Assembly: GCF_008629675.1 (NCBI RefSeq)
Contig: NZ_VWOX01000001.1
Span: 744,001-808,000 of the forward strand
DNA length: 64,000 nucleotides
Origin: Roseiconus nitratireducens
Lineage (GTDB): Bacteria; Planctomycetota; Planctomycetia; Pirellulales; Pirellulaceae
Direction of reading: 5' to 3'
Positions 10,465-19,738 of this stretch are shown piece after piece (position 1 is the first letter of the stretch; the number at the start of each line of letters is the position of its first letter). A program made the translations under genes and the position numbers. Under the pieces are notes generated by a model that was not told the DNA's origin, ran no database searches, and saw nothing but the letters and a program-made list of their open reading frames with translations.

Positions 10465-12096
10465 TCAGGTTGGTGTGCCATGACGTTCGCGTACCGAACG
10501 CGGGCCAAAGGTATCACTGCGGGCATCCTGCCAGTCCCGGCCCCAAAACGGGTCAACGTCGCCGTCGAGCAGTTCGTTTGGTTTCGCTTGATAGTAAAGA
10601 TCTTCGTAAGATTTCACCCGGGTCGGTCCGACTCGGCGCATCAGCATGCTGGCGTGCAGCTGATCGGGTGACAGCAAGCCCATCGAGGCGATCAGCCGAT
10701 TGAACTCCATCACCGTCGCGTATTGAAAGTTGCGAACCAAGTGCTGTTTCACGTCCGGCTTCAGTCCGCGTGTGCGTGAGGGGTCCTGAGTCGTGATGCC
10801 GGTCGGACAGCGGTTGGTCTCGCACCGTTGGGCTTGGATGCATCCCAGAGCCAGCATCATCGCGCGGGCGGCATTGCAATAGTCGGCCCCCTGGATGATT
10901 CGACGGGCCATTTCAAAGGCGGACGTGACCTTACCGCTGCAGCCGATCCTGATTTGGTCGCGCAAGCCGCAGGCGACCAATGCCTGATGAACGAAATGCA
11001 GCCCCTCGGTCAATGGGACACCCACGTGATCTTCAAATTCCAACGGCGCGGCGCCCGTTCCTCCCTCACCGCCGTCGACGATGATGTAGTCGGGCAAAAT
11101 GTTCGTTTCCAACATCGCCTTGCAGATCGCCAGGAATTCACTGCGATGGCCGATGCACAGCTTGAACCCGACAGGTTTTGCATCGCAAAGATCTCGTAGT
11201 CTCTGAACGAATTCTAGCAAACCGATCGGCGTCTCAAACTCGGAGTGTCCGGGGGGCGATTCACACTTTTGGTGGGCGGGGACGCCGCGGACATCCGCGA
11301 TTTCCTCCGTCATTTTTGAAGCCGGCATCACGCCGCCGAGTCCCGGTTTGGCCCCCTGGGAAAGTTTGATCGTCACGCACTTTACCGCCGGCTCGGCCGC
11401 TTTCTCTTTGAAAAGGTCTGGATCAAACCGGCCTTCTTTGGTGCGGCATCCGAAGTAGGCTGTTCCGATCTCCCAGACCAGGTCACCTCCGGGCCGCAAG
11501 TGATATTGGCTCAGACCGCCTTCGCCGGTCGCGTGTGCAAAATTCCCAAGTTTGGCGCCGCCGTTGAGCGCCAGCACCGCATTGGCGCTAAGCGAACCGA
11601 AGCTCATCGAGGAAACATTCAGCAGGGCCATGTCATACGGGTGTCGGCAGTCCTTTCCGCCGATCCGCACGCGAAACTGATCCTTGTTCGCCTGTTTCGG
11701 TGCGATCGTGTGGTTCAACCATTCGTATCCGGCCGCGTAGACATCCAATTCGGTCCCAAAAGATTTTTCCTCGTGGCTCTTCGCCGCCCGCTCGTAAACC
11801 ATTTGCCGATCGTTGCGGCTGAGAGGCGTCCCACTGATGTCGTCTTCGACGAAATATTGATGAATCTCAGGACGGATCTCTTCGGAGGCGAATCGGCCAT
11901 AGGCGAGCAAGGGGTAGATTCGCAACAGGTTGCTGGTGGGATGGAACAGGTCGTACAGTCCCAGGACGGCCAGGCAAAATGCCGGAATCGCAAACCAGAG
12001 CCAGTGCAGTGAAACCGTCATCGTCAGCACGCCGCCAATGAACGTCGCGACAATCACCAAGACGAGCGGAGCGTATCGTAACAAGCCACTGGCCAT
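10465..12096 (-). CDS. Membrane-anchored FMN-binding glutamate synthase-family protein
   Basis: Two N-terminal membrane segments (about residues 10-28 and 31-50) precede the FMN barrel of glutamate synthase. Seen in order are NVSSMSFGSLS, KLSQGAKPGLGG, IIVDGGEGGTGAAP, and a cysteine set at 419, 425 and 430 with spacing C-x5-C-x4-C, as in the 3Fe-4S cluster of GltB. The amidotransferase domain of full glutamate synthases is absent, and so is a small NADPH subunit. The usual product name is 'FMN-binding glutamate synthase family'; its real reaction is not settled. It leads an operon with a PoxB-like enzyme (9-base gap) and a free-standing class II amidotransferase. Confidence 0.92.
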   Translation of the reverse strand: MASGLLRYAPLVLVIVATFIGGVLTMTVSLHWLWFAIPAFCLAVLGLYDLFHPTSNLLRIYPLLAYGRFASEEIRPEIHQYFVEDDISGTPLSRNDRQMVYERAAKSHEEKSFGTELDVYAAGYEWLNHTIAPKQANKDQFRVRIGGKDCRHPYDMALLNVSSMSFGSLSANAVLALNGGAKLGNFAHATGEGGLSQYHLRPGGDLVWEIGTAYFGCRTKEGRFDPDLFKEKAAEPAVKCVTIKLSQGAKPGLGGVMPASKMTEEIADVRGVPAHQKCESPPGHSEFETPIGLLEFVQRLRDLCDAKPVGFKLCIGHRSEFLAICKAMLETNILPDYIIVDGGEGGTGAAPLEFEDHVGVPLTEGLHFVHQALVACGLRDQIRIGCSGKVTSAFEMARRIIQGADYCNAARAMMLALGCIQAQRCETNRCPTGITTQDPSRTRGLKPDVKQHLVRNFQYATVMEFNRLIASMGLLSPDQLHASMLMRRVGPTRVKSYEDLYYQAKPNELLDGDVDPFWGRDWQDARSDTFGPRSVRERHGTPT

Positions 12097-12963
12097 CGGC
12101 TTACTTCCTTATCGGCATCGGATCACGGAGTCGACTTCCTCAGGATAGCCGTTGTGCAGCTTTCCGGCAGCCATCCATCGGGTCTCGTGAACGGTGACTC
12201 CCGGGCGGCGCCGAAGAGTCGGTCGCGTCGGGATGCAAGTGATGCGTTTTACTACGAGGCAGCGGCGATCGTCAAAACGTGCAAGAAATTGCTCACCTGC
12301 CGCCTGGCGTTTCGCGAAACCGACGCAGCTGCCGTCGCCAGCCGGCAGCAATCCACGCTCTTTCGACTATTGATTGGTGGACAGCACGACTTTTTGTGAG
12401 CCGCGTGGCGCCAGCCGCGGGTTCTCTTGCTTCCACCGGCGGCTAGCGCCTCGCCGCTCCTTGCATCGCAAATCACGGTGCTTTTGATCGAAACGCGTCC
12501 AGGTAGCTGCCGTCGCCAGACGGCGGCAATCGACGCTCTTTCGATTATGGATTGGTGGACAGCACGACTTCCTGTGAGCCGCGTGGCGCCAGCCGCGGGG
12601 TCTCTTGCTTCGACCGGCGGCGAGCGCCTCGCCGCTCATTGCATCGCAGCTCATGATGCTTTTGATCGAAACGCGTCCAGCGAGTGTGCGTCGTAGCTGC
12701 CGTCGCCAGCCGGCGGCAATCGACGCTCTTTCGGTTATGGATTGGTGGACAGCACGACTTTTTGTGAGCCGCGTGGCGCTAGCCGCGGGTTCTCTTGCTT
12801 CGACCGGCGGCGAGCGCCTCGCCGCTCATTGCATCGCAGCTCATGATGCTTTTGATCGAAACGCGTCCAGCGAGTGTGCGTCGTAGCTGCCGTCGCCAGA
12901 CGGCAGCATGCTCAATACCACCCACGCTGAAGAGCGTGAGGACCTCAACGCGTCGATGCCGAA
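12097..12963. other. Intergenic region occupied by tandem repeats
   Basis: This 867-base region lies upstream of the glutamate-synthase-like gene and downstream of the short-chain dehydrogenase. Its open frames are by-products of the repeat listed next and show no protein family features. The part from 12097 to 12326 holds the start region of the minus-strand gene and nothing else I recognise. Confidence 0.7.
12327..12910. repeat. Tandem repeat, units of 178 and 190 bases, about three full copies plus a partial
   Basis: The marker AGCTGCCGTCGCCAG recurs at 12327, 12505, 12695 and 12885, giving periods of 178, 190 and 190. The last two full units are almost identical; the first differs more and lacks 12 bases before the marker. 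Each unit includes a GCCGTC-gcca-GACGGC type hairpin (variable), TGGATTGGTGGACAGCACGA, and a block ending in GCCTCGCCGCTCATTGCA. Single diverged copies of the latter block occur elsewhere in the window, so this is local amplification of a dispersed element. Repeat length is not a multiple of three, and no coding role is likely. Confidence 0.92.
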
Positions 12964-13737
12964 CTAAACTCGCTGCATCTTTCCGACCAGTTTTCGCATC
13001 GCGGATCGGGGCAGCAGGGCGGTCGATTTCACCATCAACCGGTTTTTCCAGCCGGGGATGATGATGTCTTCGTTATCGCAGTACCCTTCGTAGCCCGCCT
13101 TGGCGACAGCTTCGGACGACATGGTCGCCGACGAGAACATGTCCAGCTTGCTCATTCCGGAATCGTCACCGAAATTCGACTCCGTGGCACCCGGTGCCAG
13201 ACAGCAGACATGCAGGCCCGTTCCGGCAAGCTCTTCGCGCAGTCCCTCGGTAAACGACAGCACATAGGCCTTGCTCGCATAGTAAACGGACATGTTCGGT
13301 CCGGCCTGGTAACCGGCGATGGAGCCCACGTTCAGAATGCCACCCTCGCCGCGGCGGATCATCGCCGGCAGGAGGGCACGCGTCAGCCGGGTCAACGCAA
13401 CGACGTTGACCATCAACATGGCCGTCTGTCGATCGATGGACAATTCGGAAAACCGACCCAATGCTCCGAAGCCCGCATTGTTGACCAGGGTGTCGACATG
13501 AATCGCTTGCTCCCGCAGTTGATTGCAGAGTTGGTCCACTCCATCGGAGGTTGCGAGGTCGCTGCGGATCACGGTGGCAGCGACATGAAAGTCTTGACGG
13601 ATCTGTTCGGCAAGATCCTGCAGCTTGCTTTCGCTACGAGCAACCAGCACGACATCGTTGCCACCTTTGGCAAACTGAATCGCAAGATCCTTTCCGATTC
13701 CGGATGAGGCACCCGTGATGAGAACAGTTTGGCTCAT
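12964..13737 (-). CDS. Short-chain dehydrogenase/reductase
   Basis: This is a classical SDR of 257 residues. ITGASSGIGKDLA (residues 7-19) is the cofactor glycine motif, NNAG (86-89) stabilises the sheet, and Ser139, Tyr152 and Lys156 form the catalytic triad (NVGSIAGY, YYASK). The enzyme should reduce a carbonyl or oxidise an alcohol with NAD(P)H. ARSESKL after strand 2 suggests preference for NADP, which is an inference. Its ATG overlaps the stop of the aldehyde dehydrogenase gene (ATGA), so the two are translationally coupled and may act on consecutive alcohol/aldehyde steps. Confidence 0.93.
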   Translation of the reverse strand: MSQTVLITGASSGIGKDLAIQFAKGGNDVVLVARSESKLQDLAEQIRQDFHVAATVIRSDLATSDGVDQLCNQLREQAIHVDTLVNNAGFGALGRFSELSIDRQTAMLMVNVVALTRLTRALLPAMIRRGEGGILNVGSIAGYQAGPNMSVYYASKAYVLSFTEGLREELAGTGLHVCCLAPGATESNFGDDSGMSKLDMFSSATMSSEAVAKAGYEGYCDNEDIIIPGWKNRLMVKSTALLPRSAMRKLVGKMQRV

Positions 13738-15110
13738 GAATCTTTCTTCCCCACGTGGATCAGTTTCTTGTTGACGAACTCCAGGATGCCGAGATGCGAG
13801 AGCTCCCGTCCGTAGCCGGAGTGTTTGATGCCCCCGAACGGTAGCTCCGCCTGAGACCGAGTCGGTTGATTGATGAACATCATGCCGGTTTCAATCTGTT
13901 CGGCGACGCGACGTCCGCGGTCGATGTTCGATGTGAACACGCTTCCGCCCAGCCCGAAGGAAGAATCGTTGGCAAGCTTGATCGCAGCGGCTTCATCCTC
14001 CACGACGTAGACGCTGGCCACCGGCCCGAAAAGCTCCTGGTCGTAGGTTGGCATCTCTGGTGTGATGTCGGTCAGGATGGTTGGGTTGAAGTACGCGCCG
14101 TCACGATTCGGACGATCGCCACCGAGGATGACCGTCGCACCGGCGTCAATCGTCGACTGAACCTGTTCCAGCAATTTGACGGCGGCCTGCTCCGTCGACA
14201 GGGGTGCAAGTGTCGTGTCGTCATCCATCGGGTCCCCCAGCTTCAACGCAGCCATTTGTTCCTTGAATGCTGACAAGAAGGATTCGGCGACAGCTTCCAC
14301 AACGATGAAGCGTTTGGATGCAACACACGACTGTCCGGCATTGACGATGCGACCTTTGACAGCCTGTTCGACCGTGGATTCCAGATCGGCGTCTTCCAGA
14401 ACGATGAAGGGGTCGTTGCCGCCCAGTTCCAGGACGCTGCGTTTGAGGTTTTTGCCCGCGATGGCTGCGACGGCCGCGCCGGCTGGTTCGCTGCCGGTCA
14501 GGGAGACGCCTTGAACGCGTCGATCTGACACGATGGTTTCAACGAATTCCGAGGGGATGAACAGATTGGTGTAGACGCCCGCGGGTAGCCCGCATTCGGC
14601 GAACAGGTCTTCCAGCGCTTTCGCGCACTGCGGAACGTTGCTGGCGTGCTTTATCAACACCGTGTTTCCCGCCATGATGTTGGGCGTCGCGAAGCGGACC
14701 ACCTGATAAAACGGGAAGTTCCACGGCATCACACCCAGCAGGACACCCAGCGGTTCATAGTGCAGGTAGGCGTCGGTGCCTTCCACCTCCATGGGCTGGT
14801 CCGCCAGGAATCGCTCGGCACCGTTCGCGTAGAACTCGGCAATGTTGGCGCAATACTCGATCTCGTAGTGGCTCTCGCTGATCCGTTTGCCCATATCCTG
14901 TGTGATCAACCGGGCATAGGTGTCGGCATCGGCGCGGAGCAGCTGAGCGAATTTCAAAAGTTTGTCTTTACGGTCCTCAAATGAACGGCATCGCCAGGAC
15001 TGGTAGGCGTCGTGGGCGGACCCGATCGCCGCCATGACCGCGTCTTTGTTGATGGGGGAAAAGGTTTCAAGCGTTTCGTTGGTTGCCGGGTTGATGCTGA
15101 CAATGGTCAT
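13734..15110 (-). CDS. NAD(P)-dependent aldehyde dehydrogenase, Sad/YneI-like succinate-semialdehyde dehydrogenase
   Basis: The 458 residues begin MTIVSINPATNET, as in E. coli YneI (Sad). The open frame extends 62 codons further upstream but that part looks non-coding, so ATG 15110 is chosen. Catalytic elements are VLELGGNDPF (Glu228), NAGQSCVASKRF (Cys262) and the cofactor region MPWNFPFYQV and LTGSEPAG. The C-terminal SGYGRELSHLGILEFVN also matches Sad-type enzymes. These oxidise succinate semialdehyde and similar short aldehydes, for example in GABA or polyamine breakdown; other substrates are possible. It is the first gene of a two-gene unit with the short-chain dehydrogenase. Confidence 0.92.
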   Translation of the reverse strand: MTIVSINPATNETLETFSPINKDAVMAAIGSAHDAYQSWRCRSFEDRKDKLLKFAQLLRADADTYARLITQDMGKRISESHYEIEYCANIAEFYANGAERFLADQPMEVEGTDAYLHYEPLGVLLGVMPWNFPFYQVVRFATPNIMAGNTVLIKHASNVPQCAKALEDLFAECGLPAGVYTNLFIPSEFVETIVSDRRVQGVSLTGSEPAGAAVAAIAGKNLKRSVLELGGNDPFIVLEDADLESTVEQAVKGRIVNAGQSCVASKRFIVVEAVAESFLSAFKEQMAALKLGDPMDDDTTLAPLSTEQAAVKLLEQVQSTIDAGATVILGGDRPNRDGAYFNPTILTDITPEMPTYDQELFGPVASVYVVEDEAAAIKLANDSSFGLGGSVFTSNIDRGRRVAEQIETGMMFINQPTRSQAELPFGGIKHSGYGRELSHLGILEFVNKKLIHVGKKDS

Positions 15111-15419
15111 GGAATTGCTTTGGGTTGCGGCGTCTTGTGGGGGAAGCTGTCCAGGGGAGCCGGCCGGTACGCAGGGCAAGCCGTTCGAAGGCGGCACTGC
15201 TCCGCTTGGCTTTCCGCGGCCAGTCTTCCAGTGGAGCAATTCCTGAGCCACTCCCGCTGCTTGTCGTTTATCGCGACGGGTTAGCCGTGTCAGCAACCGT
15301 CTGATTCGCCGCGAGGAAAGATCGGGACTTCCGCGTGCCCCTGTGCTGCGTCGAGAAGTGCCACGGCGGTCAAAGACCAGCCAGTGGACGCGAAGCCGGG
15401 ATTTGTGTGACGACCTGTA

Positions 15420-15441
15420 GCGACGCCCACCGGAGCGTCGC
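15420..15441. repeat. Hairpin between the sulfatase and aldehyde dehydrogenase genes
   Basis: GCGACGC and GCGTCGC form a perfect 7-base stem with an 8-base loop, 40 bases past the sulfatase stop codon. The GTAGCGACGC edge resembles sequences after the genes ending at 29036 and 45850, so it may belong to a dispersed family as well as ending transcripts. Confidence 0.5.
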
Positions 15442-15480
15442 GTTCTGCCGTCGAGCGACGACCGTCATCGAAAAAATGGT

Positions 15481-17040
15481 CTAACGTCCGGAGTCCCTCG
15501 ACTCGGACGTGCCGCTCAAACGGGGTGCGGAGTGTCCCTGTTGCCGAATTCGCTGCAGTTCTGTTTGAAGCTCCGCGACCCGGTCGGCGTGGTGGTCGGC
15601 AACATTCTCGCGCTGGCCGATGTCGTTCCGCAAGTTGTAAAGCTGGACCCGTGCGTCATCTCCCGGCGGGTAGTGATGCTTTTTCTCCCACGCTTCGGAT
15701 CGTCGACTGGTGTAGCCGGACTTGGTGTCGATCAACACCCAGTTTCCCTGTCGAAACGCGTAGTGCCCCTGCCGGGTGTTGTGGACGTGGGAGTCGCGAA
15801 CGGAGTCCGACTGACCGTGCAGCAGGGGCATCAGCGAATGCGAATCTTCGGCTGCATCGTCGGGAAGATCGGCAGACAAGAATTCGGCAAACGTTGCAAA
15901 TAGATCGATTTGGGAGACCAGAGCTTCCGAGACGCTCCCCGATTTGGTGATTCCCGGCCAGCGGATCAAGAAAGGCACATGGTGACCGCCTTCGTAGATG
16001 TCGCGTTTCAGCCCGCGAAAGGGAAAGGAAGACCAGTGGTCGAACGATGCGTCGCGTTGATAGGCGTAATGTTCTGGTCCGTTGTCGGCGGAGAAGAAGA
16101 CGATGGTGTCATTGTCGATGCCCGCATCTTTCAGTGCTCGCAACAACCGGCCCGCCACGTCGTCGGTTTCGACCACGCAATCGCCGTAAGCTCCCGCCTG
16201 GGACTTTCCATCAAAACGGTCGTTCGGAATGATGGGCGCGTGGGGAGAGGGGAATGCGAAATACAGGAAGAACGGCTGCTTGGCCGACGCGTGCGAACGA
16301 ATGTATTGCACACCTTTTTCGGCCAGCGTTGGCAGAACCTGGTAAGGGTCCCAGTCCGAACACATGGGGCCCGGCCGGCATTCCCAGTTGCCTTCCTTGA
16401 TCGGTTTCCACTGGTCCGTATCCAGAATGGTGTCCGGCGGTTTGACCAATCGATCGTTCTCGATCCAAGCGTAGGGCGGGAAATTGATCACCGTATCCCC
16501 AAAGTAGGCGTCAAACCCATGGTCCAACGGGCCGTCGGGAATCGACTTGCTCCAGTCATACGCTTCGGGGCCGAAGAATCTTTTCTTGCCGTCGCCTTGA
16601 AGTTCCGCGTCCGGTTTGCGGATCGCCGACCAGTCCCAGCCCAAATGCCATTTGCCGATGCATGCGGTCGTGTACCCATGACGCTGAAACAACTCCGCCA
16701 GCGTCAACCGTCCCGGTTGGAACACTGAAGCTCCCATCGGGCCAACGATCCCATGGAAATCTCGCCAGTGGTAGCGTCCGGTCAGCAACGCGTAGCGGCT
16801 GGGCGTGCAAATGCCGGACGAGGAATGCCCGTCGGTAAACCGCATTGATGACCGAGCCAATTGATCCAAATTCGGCGTCGGTATCTTGGAGTCCGGGTTT
16901 TGGATGGACAGGTCGCCATAGCCGAGGTCGTCTGCGTACAAGATCAGGACGTTCGGGCGCGCTGTCGGATCAGCCGCCAATGTCCGCGAGTGCAGTTGCG
17001 TGCAGACCAAAACCGCCGCGATGCATCGAACAATTCTCAT
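15481..17040 (-). CDS. Secreted arylsulfatase-type sulfatase
   Basis: The protein has 519 residues with a signal peptide ending near A-L-A-A (about residue 23). [17 protein letters not shown] supplies the first metal aspartates. [17 protein letters not shown] contains the C-x-P-x-R motif in which Cys78 is converted to formylglycine. GKWHLGW and [10 protein letters not shown] complete the metal and sulfate site. It removes sulfate esters, most likely from algal-type polysaccharide or another sulfated glycan, in the periplasm or outside. No formylglycine-generating enzyme gene is in the window. The gene is next to a multi-pass membrane protein and secreted carbohydrate-related proteins. Confidence 0.95.
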   Translation of the reverse strand: MRIVRCIAAVLVCTQLHSRTLAADPTARPNVLILYADDLGYGDLSIQNPDSKIPTPNLDQLARSSMRFTDGHSSSGICTPSRYALLTGRYHWRDFHGIVGPMGASVFQPGRLTLAELFQRHGYTTACIGKWHLGWDWSAIRKPDAELQGDGKKRFFGPEAYDWSKSIPDGPLDHGFDAYFGDTVINFPPYAWIENDRLVKPPDTILDTDQWKPIKEGNWECRPGPMCSDWDPYQVLPTLAEKGVQYIRSHASAKQPFFLYFAFPSPHAPIIPNDRFDGKSQAGAYGDCVVETDDVAGRLLRALKDAGIDNDTIVFFSADNGPEHYAYQRDASFDHWSSFPFRGLKRDIYEGGHHVPFLIRWPGITKSGSVSEALVSQIDLFATFAEFLSADLPDDAAEDSHSLMPLLHGQSDSVRDSHVHNTRQGHYAFRQGNWVLIDTKSGYTSRRSEAWEKKHHYPPGDDARVQLYNLRNDIGQRENVADHHADRVAELQTELQRIRQQGHSAPRLSGTSESRDSGR

Positions 17041-17066
17041 GGTGCTTTGTTGCTTGGATGAGGGAT

Positions 17067-17849
17067 TCAGTTTGTCGGGTCGTTACCGGCGCGATCGACG
17101 GGGGCGTTTCGACCAGAATCGATGGGGCTGGTTTCCAATGCCGGGGGACGCTTGACTGCCAAGATCAACGTTGCCAGCGCGAAACCAATGACCGAGACTT
17201 GGATCAGGAAGTCCGCATTGAGCGCTCCACTCACGCTGCTTGCCAATCGACTCGGCTCGACGCTCTCCCCGGCGATCGCGTCTCCAAAGGCGGACGCCGC
17301 CGTTTGAGTCCAGAAAACGGCCAGCAGCAGGACGACAAAACTGATGATGCTGGCCAGCGTTGACAGTCGGGGCAGCGGTGTTCGGAGGTCACTCGTGTAG
17401 ATTGCGGCAGCGACGATCAGCAACGTCGCCAAAAAAAGCAGTCCGTATCCGGCAAGCATCGGGTACTTGGCTGATTCAAACGAATCGAGGAATCCATCGG
17501 GATCGACCGATGAGGCCGTCGCGAGATCACGGAAGGCCGAAAACATCAGCCAGTCGCCGAAGAGATTGGACACGGCCGCAACCACCATCAGCAACGCTGC
17601 GGCTAACAACAGCCTGCGAGCAAGTTCTGTTGGCAAGCGTCGGAGTACCATCAAGCTGACCATTCCCAAACCAAACAGCACCGCACCAAGGCCGCCGTAC
17701 GCTTCCAACGAAGTGAATTCAATGGCGGCAGCGGTGGGCTGCAGTTTGTCTGCGACCAGCGAAAGCATCCGGTAGGGGATCAACGCGATGCAGGAAACCA
17801 TCAGCAGGGCACCAAACGGTGCAAAGAAAACGCAGATCGGTTTGACCAT
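17067..17849 (-). CDS. Six-pass membrane protein of unknown function
   Basis: I do not recognise the family. From the ATG at 17849 the protein has 260 residues and about six hydrophobic segments: near residues 5-25, 50-69, 78-98, 125-146, 160-176 and 207-226. Acidic and polar loops lie between them. The open frame runs 60 codons further upstream with low-complexity, proline-rich sequence that looks untranslated, so the internal ATG was chosen. It ends 27 bases upstream of the sulfatase start, so the two may share a transcript. A role in transport or sensing cannot be told. Confidence 0.72.
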   Translation of the reverse strand: MVKPICVFFAPFGALLMVSCIALIPYRMLSLVADKLQPTAAAIEFTSLEAYGGLGAVLFGLGMVSLMVLRRLPTELARRLLLAAALLMVVAAVSNLFGDWLMFSAFRDLATASSVDPDGFLDSFESAKYPMLAGYGLLFLATLLIVAAAIYTSDLRTPLPRLSTLASIISFVVLLLAVFWTQTAASAFGDAIAGESVEPSRLASSVSGALNADFLIQVSVIGFALATLILAVKRPPALETSPIDSGRNAPVDRAGNDPTN

Positions 17850-18213
17850 GACCGGCGGAGTCCCTGATTCGTTGACGCGCGGAACGGTTGGCGGCGGAGG
17901 TGAAGATGCTTTCACCGATCCCCAGTCTATCGCATCCTCTCCCCCGCGCGGTCTTGACCATTCGCCCAAAGCCAAATGCGGAAAGGATTCCGTCCGCGAG
18001 CACCCACCGTGTTCCATCTCCGACACCAATGCTCGTGCGAATCATTTGATAAAATTCAGCCGAGTATCCCCAGGCAACGATCCCTCAGAATCCTCCGAGC
18101 CGAATCGCTATCGGTGCTCGGGATGCGACTCCCATTCGTGGCACCGTCGTTCACCGAAAGTCTGACGGATTTCGAAGCCGTTTTCTGATCTCCCAGGCAC
18201 ATGAGCGCAACCG

Positions 18214-19620
18214 ATGAAATGCTTTCTTGGGTCCGTCTCGGTTCTTTTGCAGCTGTTGATCGCCGCGGTTGCCTTCGGGCAGCCAAGTATCCGCCCCTGG
18301 AGTGATAATCCGTGGTACTGGAGCGATGATGGCGAACCGGTATTGCTACTGGGCGGCAGTGACGATGACAACCTGTTTCAGTGGCCGGAACAGCCATTGT
18401 TGGCTCAACTTGATCGGCTGGCCGATTCCGGCGGCAACGTGATCCGCAACACGATGAGCGATCGCAAGGACAAGGGATTCGAGGTCTATCCCTTTCGAAA
18501 ACTTGAAGACGGCAAATATGACCTGGACCAGTGGAACAACGAATATTGGGTTCGCTTGGAAAGACTGCTGCGAGAGACGGCCAAGCGAAGGATCTACGTG
18601 CAGATCGAGATCTGGGATCGATTCGATTACTCTGACAACGGCGGCGACCGTTGGCAGATCCATCCCTACAATCCCGCCAACAACGTCAACTACACGTTTC
18701 AGGAATCTGGCTTGGCGAAGGCGTATCCCGATCATCCGGGGACGAATCGGCAGCCGTTCTTTTTCACCACGCCCCAGCAGCGCAACAACGAGGTTTTGTT
18801 GAAGTACCAGCAACGGTTCGTCAACAAGTTGCTCGATCACACACTGCGTTACGGGCACGTGCTGTATTGCATTGACAACGAAACTCGTGCCGACGAGCAG
18901 TGGGGACGGTATTGGGCTCGATTCATCAAACAGCGGGCCCAGCGTGAAAACCAGACGGTGTTCGTCACCGAAATGTGGGATGACTGGAATTTGCACGCCG
19001 ATCGCCACAAGCAAACGTTCGACCATCCGGAGCTATACGACTTTGTCGACGTCTCCCAGAACAATCACAACAGCGGACAAAAGCACTGGGATAATTTTCT
19101 TTTCGTGCGTGACTACTTGTCAAAGCACCCGCGGCCGATTAACACGACAAAGACCTACGGTGCCAGCGGCAACAAGTTTGGTCACAGCGACCAGGATGGG
19201 ATCGAGCGGTTCTGGCGGCACCTGCTAGCTGGCGCTGCTTCGATGCGATTCCATCGGCCCGAATCCGGACTGGGGCTGAGTGACAAGGCCGTTGCCTGCA
19301 TCCGTGCCGCTCGCAAGTTGGAATCACTCGTTCCGCTCTGGTCCATCCAGCCGGCCAATGATCTGCTGTCGGACCGTCAGGCGAACGAAGCCTATTGCGC
19401 TGCCGATACGGGCCGCGCCTACGCCGTTTACTTTCCGGCCGGTGGCGAGGTGACGCTGGATTTGACCGATTCGGACAACGTGATCCAGACGCAGTGGATC
19501 GACATTGATACCGGCGAATTTGGGCCGCAGCAATCGCTTCCTGGCCAGCAAAAGACGCCACTGGCACCTCCCGGAAAAGGGAATTGGGCGGCCGTGCTGA
19601 TTGCGGAAACACCGGAATAG
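18214..19620 (+). CDS. Secreted glycoside hydrolase-like TIM-barrel protein
   Basis: A signal peptide (residues 1-22, ending VAFGQ) precedes a barrel of clan-A type. LLLGGSDDDNLFQWPE, IYVQIEIWDRFDY and VLYCIDNETRADEQWGRYW resemble catalytic-face strands; Glu223 after Asn is a plausible acid/base and Glu253 (FVTEMWDDW) a possible second carboxylate. The final 80 residues (YAVYFPAGGEVTLDL, WIDIDTGEFGPQ) look like the small beta domain found after such barrels in DUF4038-like proteins. The substrate is unknown. The next gene, another secreted protein, begins about 120 bases later on the same strand, suggesting a joint role in glycan use. Confidence 0.75.
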   Translation: MKCFLGSVSVLLQLLIAAVAFGQPSIRPWSDNPWYWSDDGEPVLLLGGSDDDNLFQWPEQPLLAQLDRLADSGGNVIRNTMSDRKDKGFEVYPFRKLEDGKYDLDQWNNEYWVRLERLLRETAKRRIYVQIEIWDRFDYSDNGGDRWQIHPYNPANNVNYTFQESGLAKAYPDHPGTNRQPFFFTTPQQRNNEVLLKYQQRFVNKLLDHTLRYGHVLYCIDNETRADEQWGRYWARFIKQRAQRENQTVFVTEMWDDWNLHADRHKQTFDHPELYDFVDVSQNNHNSGQKHWDNFLFVRDYLSKHPRPINTTKTYGASGNKFGHSDQDGIERFWRHLLAGAASMRFHRPESGLGLSDKAVACIRAARKLESLVPLWSIQPANDLLSDRQANEAYCAADTGRAYAVYFPAGGEVTLDLTDSDNVIQTQWIDIDTGEFGPQQSLPGQQKTPLAPPGKGNWAAVLIAETPE

Positions 19621-19738
19621 CGGGGCGGCGATGACGGCGCGGAAGACGGTCGCCGGCAGTCTGAACTCTGAAGGATCACGAGTGACCTTGTGTCGTGAAC
19701 CTGTTGGCCAACTTGATTACTTCGGCGGGGAGACATCA

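Noticed and set aside
12427..13061. Three similar open frames of 88-93 residues on the plus strand
   Set aside because: They arise from the tandem repeat and its 190-base period; the amino-acid similarity reflects DNA repetition, with no start signal or protein features.
13734..15296. Long form of the aldehyde dehydrogenase starting at 15296
   Set aside because: Family members begin at the MTIVSINPAT position; the 62 additional residues show no homology-like pattern.
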